Shown: in pieces, positions 1 through 7,793 of the stretch | Layout: every line of letters starts with the position of its first letter | How positions within the stretch are numbered: the stretch's first letter is position 1 | Position numbers and translations under genes: made by a program | Notes under the pieces: model-generated | Told to the model about the DNA's origin: nothing | Seen by the model: the letters and a program-made list of their open reading frames with translations, nothing else | Database searches by the model: none | DNA from: Thiomicrorhabdus sp. Kp2 | Lineage (GTDB): Bacteria; Pseudomonadota; Gammaproteobacteria; Thiomicrospirales; Thiomicrospiraceae | Assembly (NCBI RefSeq): GCF_000478585.1 | Contig: NZ_ARWI01000001.1 | Location: 868,001 to 932,000, forward strand | Direction: 5' to 3' | DNA: 64,000 nt

Positions 1-2
1 GT

Positions 3-593
3 GCGATATTAGTTGTCGCACTAATATTAGTCATGTTTTGGATGATTAAGGCAAATAAATCAATAAACCCTAGTGACCCTCTTGCAAAAGAGACAAAAAG
101 TGAATTAGATGAACTCCCTGAACTGAGCAAAGAAAAAGCACTCGCTTACCTATTAGGCGGTCTGGTTATTTTAATGATAAGCGCCAAAATGATGGTTTCT
201 GGTGCTGAAAGCATTGCCCATTTTTTTGAAGTGCCTGATGTTGTCATCGGTTTAACCATTATTGCCATTGGCACAAGCTTGCCAGAACTTGCTGCTGCCA
301 TTGCCGCAGCCCGTAAAAATGAAGCCGACTTAATGATTGGTAACATTCTTGGTTCCAACCTATTCAACATTCTGGCCGTTTTAGCTGTACCAGCTTTATT
401 AGCGCCCGCAGCACTAGATAAAGATGTCTTAAATATCGATATACCCATTATGCTTGGCTTCACACTGCTTATGTTGTTGATGGCTATCCCACGAAAAGGT
501 GGCGCTGTCATCTATAAAACTAAAGGGTTCCTCCTAGTTTCTCTTTTCGTTGCTTACTTAATCTTACTTTACTTCCGCTCGACAGCTGTTTAA
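3..593 (+). CDS. Calcium/sodium antiporter, C-terminal part (5' end outside window)
   Basis: Inner-membrane cation antiporter of the CaCA family (YrbG/CaxA type), exchanging Ca2+ for Na+ or H+. The frame is open back to the first bases of the window, so the N-terminal half lies upstream. The visible part holds the second alpha repeat with G-T-S-L-P-E (around base 275) and G-N-x-x-G-S-N-x-x-N (around 340-370), followed by three or four hydrophobic segments ending close to the stop. In E. coli the homologue yrbG begins the kdsD-kdsC-lpt cluster. Here kdsC follows after 73 bp without kdsD. Family assignment is secure; the exact ion is inferred from the family. Confidence 0.88.
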   Translation, partial: AILVVALILVMFWMIKANKSINPSDPLAKETKSELDELPELSKEKALAYLLGGLVILMISAKMMVSGAESIAHFFEVPDVVIGLTIIAIGTSLPELAAAIAAARKNEADLMIGNILGSNLFNILAVLAVPALLAPAALDKDVLNIDIPIMLGFTLLMLLMAIPRKGGAVIYKTKGFLLVSLFVAYLILLYFRSTAV

Positions 594-666
594 AGTATAA
601 GCCCAATAGACTGACGTTCAGTTAAGTAACAAGAGACTTACTTAACTTCACTTAAAAGGCTGATTC

Positions 667-1209
667 ATGAACATTCCTGAGCATCTCATCGCGAAAGCGC
701 AAAAAATTAAACTTCTAATCTTAGATGTTGATGGTGTCATGACCGACAACCGTCTTTTTTACAGCGATGATGGCATTGAATATAAATCATTCAATACTCG
801 CGATGGCCACGGCATGGTTTTATTACAGAAAAGCCAAGTTGATATAGGCATTATCACAGGCCGCAAATCTCAACTGGTTACCAACCGTATGAAAGACCTA
901 AAGGTCAAACATGTCTATCAAGGTGTGCCTGATAAACTTCCTACTTTCCTCAAACTGGTTGAAACATTAAATTTAGAACTGGATGAAATTGCTTATATTG
1001 GCGATGATATTTTAGATTTACCGATATTATTGCGTGTTGGATTAGGCGTTACACCCGCTGATGGCGATAATGAAGTTAAATCAAGAGTACACTATATTTC
1101 TCAATATGGTGGTGGCCAAGGTTGTGTAAGAGAGGTGTGTGAAATGATTATGCGCTCACAAGGTTCATGGCAACAACACATGGATTTCTTTTTAAGAGAT
1201 TTAAGCTAA
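667..1209 (+). CDS. kdsC: 3-deoxy-D-manno-octulosonate 8-phosphate phosphatase
   Basis: Hydrolyses KDO-8-phosphate to KDO in the cytoplasm, the last step before CMP-KDO formation for lipid A-core synthesis. HAD-superfamily protein of 180 aa, the usual KdsC length. The nucleophile motif D-V-D-G-V-M-T-D lies near residue 20, a T-G-R motif near residue 65 and the acidic G-D-D-I-L-D motif near residue 117. There is no cap domain, as in tetrameric KdsC. An AAAAGG stretch about 8 bases before the ATG serves as ribosome site. The gene leads directly into lptC-lptA-lptB, the conserved neighbourhood of KdsC. Confidence 0.95.
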   Translation: MNIPEHLIAKAQKIKLLILDVDGVMTDNRLFYSDDGIEYKSFNTRDGHGMVLLQKSQVDIGIITGRKSQLVTNRMKDLKVKHVYQGVPDKLPTFLKLVETLNLELDEIAYIGDDILDLPILLRVGLGVTPADGDNEVKSRVHYISQYGGGQGCVREVCEMIMRSQGSWQQHMDFFLRDLS

Positions 1210-1235
1210 TTCTGTTGAGTTGGAAACCCTAATCC

Positions 1236-1847
1236 ATGCGCCTTTCAAGATTACGAATCCTACTTTTAAGCTTACTACTTGCCACAATCAGCTTATGGAT
1301 AACCAACCAACAATCGCAATCGACCGTCAGTGACACAAATCAACAAAAAACCGAGCTAGGATATAGCTGGCAGGCCAGCCAAACAATTGTATGGAATATA
1401 TCGCCAAACGAACCCGATAAACAATCAGTTCTGCAAGCCAAAACAATTCTCTATAAAGAGAGTGAACAAAGAAGTGAATACCAACAACCGTATATTGAAC
1501 TCACTGATTTACAGAGTACCACGACCTTAACCAGTGACTACGGCGAAAGCTTAGATGATAAAGTTTTTCACTTTACCAATCATGTGGTTATGACTCAAAA
1601 AGAAAACCTTCAGCCCACGCAAGCAGTCCAGCAAACAACTCTTAAAACCCAACAGTTAACCTATAACCTACAAACAAATGAACTATCAACAGATGCAAAA
1701 GTTGTCATTACACAATACAATGGCCAAACGAGTGGAACAGGGTTAAAAGCCAATCTCAAAACATCAGAACTTGAATTGTTATCTGATGTAAAAGGCACCT
1801 ACTATCCGCAACAAATGCAAAACACCGTTCAAGTTAAAGAGCCATAG
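1236..1847 (+). CDS. lptC: Lipopolysaccharide export protein LptC
   Basis: Bitopic inner-membrane protein that hands LPS from the LptBFG extractor to periplasmic LptA. One hydrophobic N-terminal segment (residues about 7-22) anchors a beta-rich periplasmic domain; total 203 aa, typical of LptC. Sequence conservation in this family is low, so the call rests mainly on the order kdsC-lptC-lptA-lptB, the size and the single anchor. The stop codon is one base before the lptA start, which suggests translational coupling. The lptF/lptG genes of the same machine lie separately at 24.4-26.5 kb. Confidence 0.88.
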   Translation: MRLSRLRILLLSLLLATISLWITNQQSQSTVSDTNQQKTELGYSWQASQTIVWNISPNEPDKQSVLQAKTILYKESEQRSEYQQPYIELTDLQSTTTLTSDYGESLDDKVFHFTNHVVMTQKENLQPTQAVQQTTLKTQQLTYNLQTNELSTDAKVVITQYNGQTSGTGLKANLKTSELELLSDVKGTYYPQQMQNTVQVKEP

Positions 1848-1848
1848 C

Positions 1849-2466
1849 ATGCAATATACACATTCACGCTTCATCACATTCATCAGTATAATCGGCTTTT
1901 TTTTAAGCACTAGCATTGCTTGCGCAGCGACCAAAAAACAGAATACGCCAGATGAACAACAACCTGTTAATATTAGCGCCAATAGCCTGCTAGCGAGTGA
2001 AAAAACAGGCAAAAGCGTGTACAAAGGCAATGTCATCATTACTCAAGGTAGCCTGACCTTAAAAGGTGAAACCGTTAATATTACACACCCAAAGAATCAG
2101 CTTACCACCGTTGTCGCTAACGGCAACCCTGCTACCTTTAAACGCTTTAGCCAAATTGACCAGGCCTGGTTAAAAGGCAAAGCACAAAAAATTGAATACA
2201 ATGCTCTTAATAAAACCGTATTACTAATTGGTAATGCCGTAGTTGAACAGCCTGGAAAACACGTCATTAGTGGCCCTAAACTGTTTTATGATATCGCTAA
2301 ACAGACTCTTCAAGCACAAAGTACCGCAACTGAAAACAAACGCATTTCAGTCACGCTCAACCCTGCAACCAATAAGATTACAAATACCAACAAGCCTGGT
2401 TCTAATAAAACCAATCAGGCAAATAAAACGACCAAACAAAACACCCCAGCAACACAGGCAGAGTAA
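1849..2466 (+). CDS. lptA: Lipopolysaccharide transport periplasmic protein LptA
   Basis: Periplasmic bridge protein whose beta-jellyroll units stack head to tail to carry LPS to the outer membrane. A signal peptide ends near A-C-A-A (residue 27). The OstA-like domain follows, with repeating N-I-S-A-N-S and Y-K-G-N-V patterns (residues 40-75). The last 35 residues are a low-complexity Asn/Thr/Lys/Gln tail, longer than in E. coli LptA and probably disordered. One copy of the CCAGGCCTGG palindrome lies in the gene (2160-2169). Only a few bases separate it from lptC and lptB. Confidence 0.92.
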   Translation: MQYTHSRFITFISIIGFFLSTSIACAATKKQNTPDEQQPVNISANSLLASEKTGKSVYKGNVIITQGSLTLKGETVNITHPKNQLTTVVANGNPATFKRFSQIDQAWLKGKAQKIEYNALNKTVLLIGNAVVEQPGKHVISGPKLFYDIAKQTLQAQSTATENKRISVTLNPATNKITNTNKPGSNKTNQANKTTKQNTPATQAE

Positions 2467-2469
2467 TTA

Positions 2470-3192
2470 ATGGCACATTTTTATGCGCGAGGACTCGCCA
2501 AAAGCTATAAAAAAAGAGACGTCGTCACCTCCGTTGATTTAGATGTTCATAGCGGCCAGGTTGTTGGCTTACTAGGACCCAATGGCGCAGGGAAAACCAC
2601 CACTTTTTACATGATGACAGGCCTGGTCAAAAACGATGCTGGACAGATATTTTTAAATGATCAAGAAATTTCTACTTTAGCAATCCATGAAAGAGCGAAA
2701 TTAGGGATTGGCTACCTGCCACAAGAAGCTTCTGTATTTAGAAAACTCACCGTAACTGAAAATATCATGGCGATTTTAGAAATGCGTCCTGAGTTAAATG
2801 GTGACCAACGCAGAGCCCTGTTTGAAAACCTGATAGATGATTTACAAATAGGCCATATCCTTGAGCAACCTGGGCAAGCTTTATCGGGTGGAGAGCGCCG
2901 TAGAGTTGAAATTGCTCGAGCTCTGGCAATGGAACCCAGTTTTATTCTCCTAGATGAACCTTTTGCAGGTGTTGATCCCATCTCAGTAAAGGACATTCAA
3001 AATATCATTATTCACCTTAAAGAGAAAAATATTGGCGTCTTAATAACCGATCATAACGTAAGAGAAACACTCGGTGTTTGTGACCACGCATACATTCTAC
3101 ATGCTGGAACCATACTGGCTTCTGGTACACCACAAGAAGTATTAGAGCACCAAGAAGTTAAACGTGTTTACCTAGGTGATAATTTCAAATAG
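2470..3192 (+). CDS. lptB: LPS export ABC transporter ATP-binding protein LptB
   Basis: Cytoplasmic ATPase that powers LPS extraction with LptF and LptG. 240 aa with Walker [10 protein letters not shown] (residue about 36), a Q-loop, the ABC signature L-S-G-G-E-R-R-R (about 140), Walker [12 protein letters not shown] and the switch His in I-T-D-H-N-V-R-E-T. The F-A-G-V-D-P stretch is typical of LptB. It is the last gene of the kdsC-lpt operon. rpoN, which usually follows lptB in gammaproteobacteria, is absent; 266 noncoding bases separate lptB from hpf. Confidence 0.97.
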   Translation: MAHFYARGLAKSYKKRDVVTSVDLDVHSGQVVGLLGPNGAGKTTTFYMMTGLVKNDAGQIFLNDQEISTLAIHERAKLGIGYLPQEASVFRKLTVTENIMAILEMRPELNGDQRRALFENLIDDLQIGHILEQPGQALSGGERRRVEIARALAMEPSFILLDEPFAGVDPISVKDIQNIIIHLKEKNIGVLITDHNVRETLGVCDHAYILHAGTILASGTPQEVLEHQEVKRVYLGDNFK

Positions 3193-3335
3193 TTTATTGC
3201 AACGTTCTTAAAAATAATTATTTATCTCCAAAAATCCCATCTTGTTGTATCTACTGATTTTATTGGTAAACGCATAATTGAGATGGCAAAAAGTTACGCT
3301 TTTCTTAATAATTCCCCTCTCCCTTTTTAAAATCT

Positions 3336-3348
3336 TGGTGGTATACTG
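3336..3348 (+). promoter_or_regulatory. Possible extended -10 promoter for hpf
   Basis: The intergenic stretch between lptB and hpf contains TGGTATACT, which matches an extended -10 box (TATACT at about 3342-3347). No good -35 hexamer is visible 17 bases upstream. It lies about 110 bases before the hpf start. This supports hpf being transcribed on its own, but the call rests on a single short motif. Confidence 0.3.
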
Positions 3349-3458
3349 AAATTGAACTCAGCGAAATTTTAAGAAAATAGAATTCATTTCAGGCTACAAA
3401 CTCTTTAAGCCAATCGACTGAGCAGAATCGCAATTACACAATACAAAGGAGCGATACT

Positions 3459-3791
3459 ATGCAAATTAATATTACTGGCCACCATATCGACGTTACTGAT
3501 GCACTTCGTACTTACGTTTCAGAAAAAATGACCAAACTATCAAGACATTTTGATCATGTAACTAATGTTCACGTAATCTTAACCGTAGAAAAACAGTCAC
3601 AGAAAGCAGAAGCAACTGTGCATGTTTCAGGTACAGACTTATTTGCACAACATGACACTGAAGATATGTATGCATCGATTGATGGCCTAATTGACAAGCT
3701 AGATCGTCAAATTGTGAAACACAAAGAAAAAATCAGTGACCATAACAGAAAGTCTGGTGGCGTAAAAAGTATGCCTGCAGCTGAAGCGTAA
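3459..3791 (+). CDS. hpf: Ribosome hibernation promoting factor (short HPF/YfiA family)
   Basis: Binds the 30S decoding region in slow growth and promotes inactive ribosome dimers. 110 aa, the size of short HPF, with the characteristic start M-Q-I-N-I-T-G-H-H and the beta-alpha-beta-beta-beta-alpha pattern. The D-M-Y-A-S-I-D stretch near residue 70 is the family hallmark. A strong AAAGGAG ribosome site (3445-3451) sits 8 bases before the ATG. It normally follows rpoN; here it follows lptB after 266 bp and is closed by its own terminator. Confidence 0.93.
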   Translation: MQINITGHHIDVTDALRTYVSEKMTKLSRHFDHVTNVHVILTVEKQSQKAEATVHVSGTDLFAQHDTEDMYASIDGLIDKLDRQIVKHKEKISDHNRKSGGVKSMPAAEA

Positions 3792-3809
3792 TCACTCGTT
3801 TTTTCAAAT

Positions 3810-3843
3810 AACGCCCTCAGCGTCATGTTGAGGGCGTTTTTTT
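3810..3843 (+). terminator. Rho-independent terminator after hpf
   Basis: A perfect 9-bp stem (ACGCCCTCA with TGAGGGCGT) encloses a 9-base loop and runs into seven T residues. It lies 20 bases after the hpf stop and separates hpf from mgtE. Confidence 0.9.
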
Positions 3844-4036
3844 ATGCCTGAATGAAATGTTTTTGAAGCCAATTAATGATTTCAACTGATACAATACTTA
3901 TTTAATATGACTTTGTTATTGCGTTACCAATTGCATGAAATGACTTTTTCAGCGCATAGAACATAAAATACCGTATTCACTACAATCTTACGCTAAAATC
4001 AGCACTTATTTTCACTTCAACCGCAAGGTGATGGCC

Positions 4037-5395
4037 ATGACACAAAACCACACTGCCATTGACAAAGCTAAGCTTACAGAACAGCTTCTTGTTGCTGTTG
4101 AATCGCAAAATCTCACACAAATTAACCAACTATTCTCACACTTAGTGGCTGAAGAGATTGCTGAGATACTGGAATCTACCCCACTTAAAGAACGCCAAAC
4201 TCTTTGGGCTGCTGTTGATAAAGAGCGCCAAGGAGAGATTCTTACCCATACAAATGATGAAGTTACCGCAAACCTTCTTGAGTCATTAGAAACACATGAA
4301 ATCGTCAGTATTGCTGGCGATTTAGAAACCGATGATATTGCAGATATTGCACAATCTCTTGACTCTTCTGATCAACAAACCCTACTGGCCTCGCTTGATG
4401 AAGATGACCGAAATGCGGTTGAAACGGCTTTAACTTACCCAGAAGATACCGCTGGTGGCTTAATGAGTACGGACTTAATCACTGTCCGTGCTGATGTTAG
4501 CCTTGATGTTGTCTTACGCTACTTACGCTCCCTTGGTTCTTTACCCGCATCAACTTCAGAAATTTTTGTTAGGGATCGTGACGGTAAATTTGTTGGAACA
4601 CTTAAACTCACAGTACTGCTTACGCATGATGAAGACACCTTAGTACAAGAGGTTTTAGACACTCGCATTCCAGGTATTAGAGCTTTGACATCGGCAAAGG
4701 AAGTGGCTCACTTTTTTGAAAAAAATGACCTTCTCTCAGCCGCGGTAGTCAACGAAACCAATCAAATCCTGGGTCGTGTCACAATTGATGATGTGGTTGA
4801 TATTATCCGTGAAGAAGCTGAACACGCTCAGATGGCAAGCGCAGGTCTGGATGAAGATGAAGATATCTTTGCCCCTGCTAAAAGAGCCGCTAAACGTCGA
4901 ACTTTTTGGCTAGGCATCAATTTGCTTACCGCCATTTTTGCTTCAATTGTTATTGGCCTTTTTGATGCCTCAATCGAAAAAATTGTAGCCTTAGCCGTAC
5001 TCATGCCCATTATCGCAAGCATGGGTGGCATTGCGGGCACACAAACCGCCACGATTGTTATACGCGCTTTAGCCACAGGAAAACTCGCTCGCAGCAACAG
5101 TCGTTCTCTATTAATTAAAGAAACCACTGTCGGTCTCTTTAACGGCATTATTTGGGCGGTACTAACAGGGCTAGCCGTTCTCTTTTGGTTTGAAGACAGT
5201 GCATTAAGTATGATTTTTGCCGCAGCGATGTTAATTAACCTGTTAGCTGCCGCTTTTGCTGGAGCGATGATTCCCTTATTACTACAACGAATGAAAATTG
5301 ATCCAGCACTGGCCTCAGGATTAATGTTGACTACCGTAACCGACTCTCTTGGTTTTTTTGTATTCTTAGGCCTGGCGACCATAGTACTTATCTAA
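4037..5395 (+). CDS. mgtE: Magnesium transporter MgtE
   Basis: Mg2+ channel of the inner membrane gated by its own cytoplasmic sensor. Domain order is an N-terminal superhelical MgtE_N domain (about residues 20-125), two CBS domains (about 130-255, including P-E-D-T-A-G-G-L-M at the junction), then about five membrane helices from residue 285. The pore region includes M-P-I-I-A-S-M-G-G-I-A-G-T-Q-T. I take ATG 4037 because AAGG at 4024-4027 is well spaced for it. GTG 4028 and ATG 4031 are in frame and would add two or three residues. Length about 452 aa is normal. Confidence 0.95.
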   Translation: MTQNHTAIDKAKLTEQLLVAVESQNLTQINQLFSHLVAEEIAEILESTPLKERQTLWAAVDKERQGEILTHTNDEVTANLLESLETHEIVSIAGDLETDDIADIAQSLDSSDQQTLLASLDEDDRNAVETALTYPEDTAGGLMSTDLITVRADVSLDVVLRYLRSLGSLPASTSEIFVRDRDGKFVGTLKLTVLLTHDEDTLVQEVLDTRIPGIRALTSAKEVAHFFEKNDLLSAAVVNETNQILGRVTIDDVVDIIREEAEHAQMASAGLDEDEDIFAPAKRAAKRRTFWLGINLLTAIFASIVIGLFDASIEKIVALAVLMPIIASMGGIAGTQTATIVIRALATGKLARSNSRSLLIKETTVGLFNGIIWAVLTGLAVLFWFEDSALSMIFAAAMLINLLAAAFAGAMIPLLLQRMKIDPALASGLMLTTVTDSLGFFVFLGLATIVLI

Positions 5396-5592
5396 CCATC
5401 AGATACCCCTCAAAGAGCATTTAAGCAACCTTGCCTGCCAATCTTATTTACACCCTGAATCGACTCTTTCATAAGTATGACAATTGCCGCTTTCTCATAG
5501 ATATTCACTTGCAAGCTAAGTCAATATCTACTATAACTAAACTATAAGTAAAAATTTTACATCGACTTTCAAAGTCACATGGAGATTAAATC

Positions 5593-6240
5593 ATGAATAA
5601 AAAACTAATTGCCGCTATGGCTACTGCGACACTTATCTCTCTAACAGCTGGTTGCGCCAACGATCCTAACCGCCCTACTGAAGAACGTGAAACAGAACGT
5701 AATGTGATTACTGGTATTGCTGCTGTTGCAGGCGCCTTAGCGGCTAATGCAATGGGCGTAGATAACAATCTCGGCAAGGTGGCTGTGGGTGCACTTGCAG
5801 GTTATACGGCACGACAGGTATATGGTGACGTTCAGGCAGGAACAGCCAATGATCCCAATACCGATGTTTCAGCCGTTTCCATTGGTGGTCAAGAGTACGT
5901 TCAGGTAGACGTTAAAGATGTTAACTTCCGTTCTGGTTCAGCCAACCTTGAACCCTACGAACTTACGCGTTTAAAACCCGTTTTAGACACTTTAAAAAGA
6001 CACCCAAACACACGTGTACACATTGAAGGCCATACCGATTCTGATGGTTCAAACACCTATAATCAGCAATTATCTGAAAACCGTGCAAAAAATGTCGCCT
6101 TTCACCTAATGGATAATGGTATCTCTCGCGATCGCATTGTCACTTATGGTTATGGTGAAGAACGTCCAATTGCCAGTAACACAACGGCAGAAGGTAAACG
6201 TATGAACCGCCGTGTTACCTTTTTAATTAGTGAGATTTAA
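5593..6240 (+). CDS. OmpA-family lipoprotein with glycine-rich segment
   Basis: Predicted outer-membrane lipoprotein binding peptidoglycan. The signal peptide ends in lipobox L-T-A-G-C (Cys21), and the residue after Cys is Ala, not the Asp inner-membrane retention signal. Residues 40-75 are Gly/Ala-rich (A-A-V-A-G-A-L-A-A-N), like a glycine-zipper segment. The last 110 residues form an OmpA-like domain with N-F-R-S-G-S, I-E-G-H-T-D-S-D-G and the meso-diaminopimelate-binding N-x-x-L-S-E-N-R-A region, ending N-R-R-V-T-F. A GGAGA ribosome site precedes the ATG. It resembles the YfiB/Pal group, but the exact role is unknown. Confidence 0.88.
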   Translation: MNKKLIAAMATATLISLTAGCANDPNRPTEERETERNVITGIAAVAGALAANAMGVDNNLGKVAVGALAGYTARQVYGDVQAGTANDPNTDVSAVSIGGQEYVQVDVKDVNFRSGSANLEPYELTRLKPVLDTLKRHPNTRVHIEGHTDSDGSNTYNQQLSENRAKNVAFHLMDNGISRDRIVTYGYGEERPIASNTTAEGKRMNRRVTFLISEI

Positions 6241-6344
6241 TCAACAATTTTCTAATTTAAAGTTACCAGGCCTGTTAAGGCTTGTAACCATAAAACGCAA
6301 AAAGCCAGGAGATTGAAGTGACCCCAAAAAGTTGGACATTTTAG

Positions 6345-7118
6345 TTAAACGGCACTTAAGGCCTGATTTCGATATTCTATCGGAGTCAGGCCTTTTAGTT
6401 TCACCTTGATTCGTTTTGTATTGTAATACTCAATATAGTCTTTAATTTCTTCCATTAGATGCTCAGCACTATTGAACTTCTTACGATGATACATCTCGGT
6501 TTTGAGAATGCCAAAAAAGTTCTCAGCAACCGCATTGTCTAAACAGTTCCCTTTTCTTGACATGCTCTGAGTTAATCCATGCTTTTTTAGTAGCTCCTGA
6601 ACATCACCATGCTGATACTGCCAACCTTGATCACTGTGGAATATGGGTTTAACTTTGCCTGTTAACTTACTCATCGCTTCTTTAAGCATGTCCGTCACCA
6701 GTGGAAGCCGTGCACTCTTGGCCACTCGATAACTAATCACTTCTTGGTTAAACAGGTCAATCACGGGGGATAAGTAAACTCGCTGTTCTCCGACTTTAAA
6801 CTCCGTGACATCGGTTACCCATTTTTTATCTGGTGCATCAACACGGAAGTTTCTTTGAAGCACATTTTCGGCAATTCGGCCTACTTGACCTCTATAGGAT
6901 CGGTAACGCTTTGGCCTGACGAATGACTTTAAGTTCAGTTCTTGCATTAAACGTTGAACGGCCTTCTTGTTTAAAAAGTGACCTAAGCGCCTTAATGCAT
7001 AGGTCATGCGTCGATACCCATAACGACCTTTATGCTCATTAAAGAGTTGTTGAATCGCTCTTTTAACGTCCGCATAACGATCAGGCAGCGCACTGCGAGC
7101 CTGATGGTAATAAAACAC
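6345..7118 (-). CDS. IS3-family transposase OrfB, catalytic DDE domain
   Basis: Integrase-core domain of the IS transposase. The HTH_21-like region (G-R-Y-G-Y-R-R-M-T) is followed by the catalytic triad: Asp in W-V-T-D-V-T-E, Asp in H-S-D-Q-G-W, and Glu in D-N-A-V-A-E-N-F-F. The C-terminal Y-Y-N-T-K-R-I motif is typical of the IS150 group. The listed start is a GTG inside the frame; the frame is open upstream of it and overlaps the end of orfA. The product is most likely an OrfAB fusion made by -1 slippage on the A-rich run at 7194-7198. Confidence 0.92.
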   Translation of the reverse strand: MFYYHQARSALPDRYADVKRAIQQLFNEHKGRYGYRRMTYALRRLGHFLNKKAVQRLMQELNLKSFVRPKRYRSYRGQVGRIAENVLQRNFRVDAPDKKWVTDVTEFKVGEQRVYLSPVIDLFNQEVISYRVAKSARLPLVTDMLKEAMSKLTGKVKPIFHSDQGWQYQHGDVQELLKKHGLTQSMSRKGNCLDNAVAENFFGILKTEMYHRKKFNSAEHLMEEIKDYIEYYNTKRIKVKLKGLTPIEYRNQALSAV

Positions 7119-7180
7119 ACTGCGTGCAAGCCCTGCAGCCTTGAGAAGATGTTTAAGTGGATAGAACTTTCTAAGCTGAT

Positions 7181-7693
7181 CTATGAGCCCTGCTTTTTCT
7201 TGGTTTGGCGTTCTTTTTCCTGAAGCAGGGCATCGAGCTTTTTTAAATAGGCATTCTCCGCTCGACGGTATTCGAGTTCTTCTCGTAACTCTTCTAGGCT
7301 CATTTGTTCGGTTGGTTTAATGGTTTCTTGCTTTTGGTTTTTTTTCATTTTTCTACCCTGCTTTTTAGGCTGCAAGCCTGAAAGGCCGAACCGTTCGAAT
7401 TGAGTGAGCCAAGTAGAAATCGTACCTGGAGAACTCATGTTATGGACAATACTGGTATAACTAATAGACCAGTGATTTTCACGCATGTGTTTTAGGATAC
7501 GATATTTGTCTTCAAAAGAGTATGGTGTGTTACGTTTGATAAACGCATTTTGACCATGGAAACGATAGACTTGTGTCCAGTAACGGATATAGCGATCTGG
7601 AATACCGAGTCGCTTGGAAATGGACAGACTGGATTCATGAGAAAGGCATTGCTTAGCAATCGCCAGTTTAAATTCTCGATTGTATTTGGACAT
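7181..7693 (-). CDS. IS3-family transposase OrfA (helix-turn-helix protein)
   Basis: DNA-binding subunit of the element, 170 aa. Two helix-turn-helix units lie in residues 1-55 and 60-115 (S-I-S-K-R-L-G-I-P and S-I-V-H-N-M-S-S-P-G). A Lys-rich linker and an acidic coiled-coil leucine zipper follow (E-E-L-R-E-E-L-E-Y-R-R-A-E-N-A-Y-L-K-K-L), as in IS150-type OrfA. The frame ends in a run of lysine codons; a -1 shift there joins it to the orfB frame. Confidence 0.92.
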   Translation of the reverse strand: MSKYNREFKLAIAKQCLSHESSLSISKRLGIPDRYIRYWTQVYRFHGQNAFIKRNTPYSFEDKYRILKHMRENHWSISYTSIVHNMSSPGTISTWLTQFERFGLSGLQPKKQGRKMKKNQKQETIKPTEQMSLEELREELEYRRAENAYLKKLDALLQEKERQTKKKQGS

Positions 7694-7793
7694 GAAAAAC
7701 CCCCAAAGTTGGTGTCCAACATTTGGGGGTCACTTCAGATTCCTGGCTTTTTGCATTTTAAACAGCTTGTTTTAGAAATTACTAAGCATAATA

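Larger units (their letters stand above)
6314..7737 (-). mobile_element. Complete IS3-family insertion sequence (IS150-like)
   Basis: A 1424-bp element with imperfect terminal inverted repeats of about 27 bp. Both ends read TGAAGTGACCCC inward, followed by an AAA-containing stretch and GTTGGACA. It is flanked by a 3-bp direct repeat GAT (6311-6313 and 7738-7740), the target duplication size seen in IS3-family elements. It carries orfA and orfB in relative -1 frames. Both frames are open and the catalytic residues are present, so the copy looks intact and recently inserted. Confidence 0.93.
6297..7754. terminator. Bidirectional terminator split in its loop by an IS3-family insertion
   Basis: The left arm (6297-6310) and the right arm (7741-7754) are exact reverse complements over 14 bases: GCAAAAAGCCAGGA pairs with TCCTGGCTTTTTGC. 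Between them lie only the IS and its 3-bp duplication GAT. Removing the IS restores a 14-bp stem with loop GAT and A/T tracts on both sides, which would terminate both the lipoprotein gene (+) and prfC (-). The two arms are now 1.43 kb apart, so the hairpin probably no longer forms efficiently. Confidence 0.85.
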
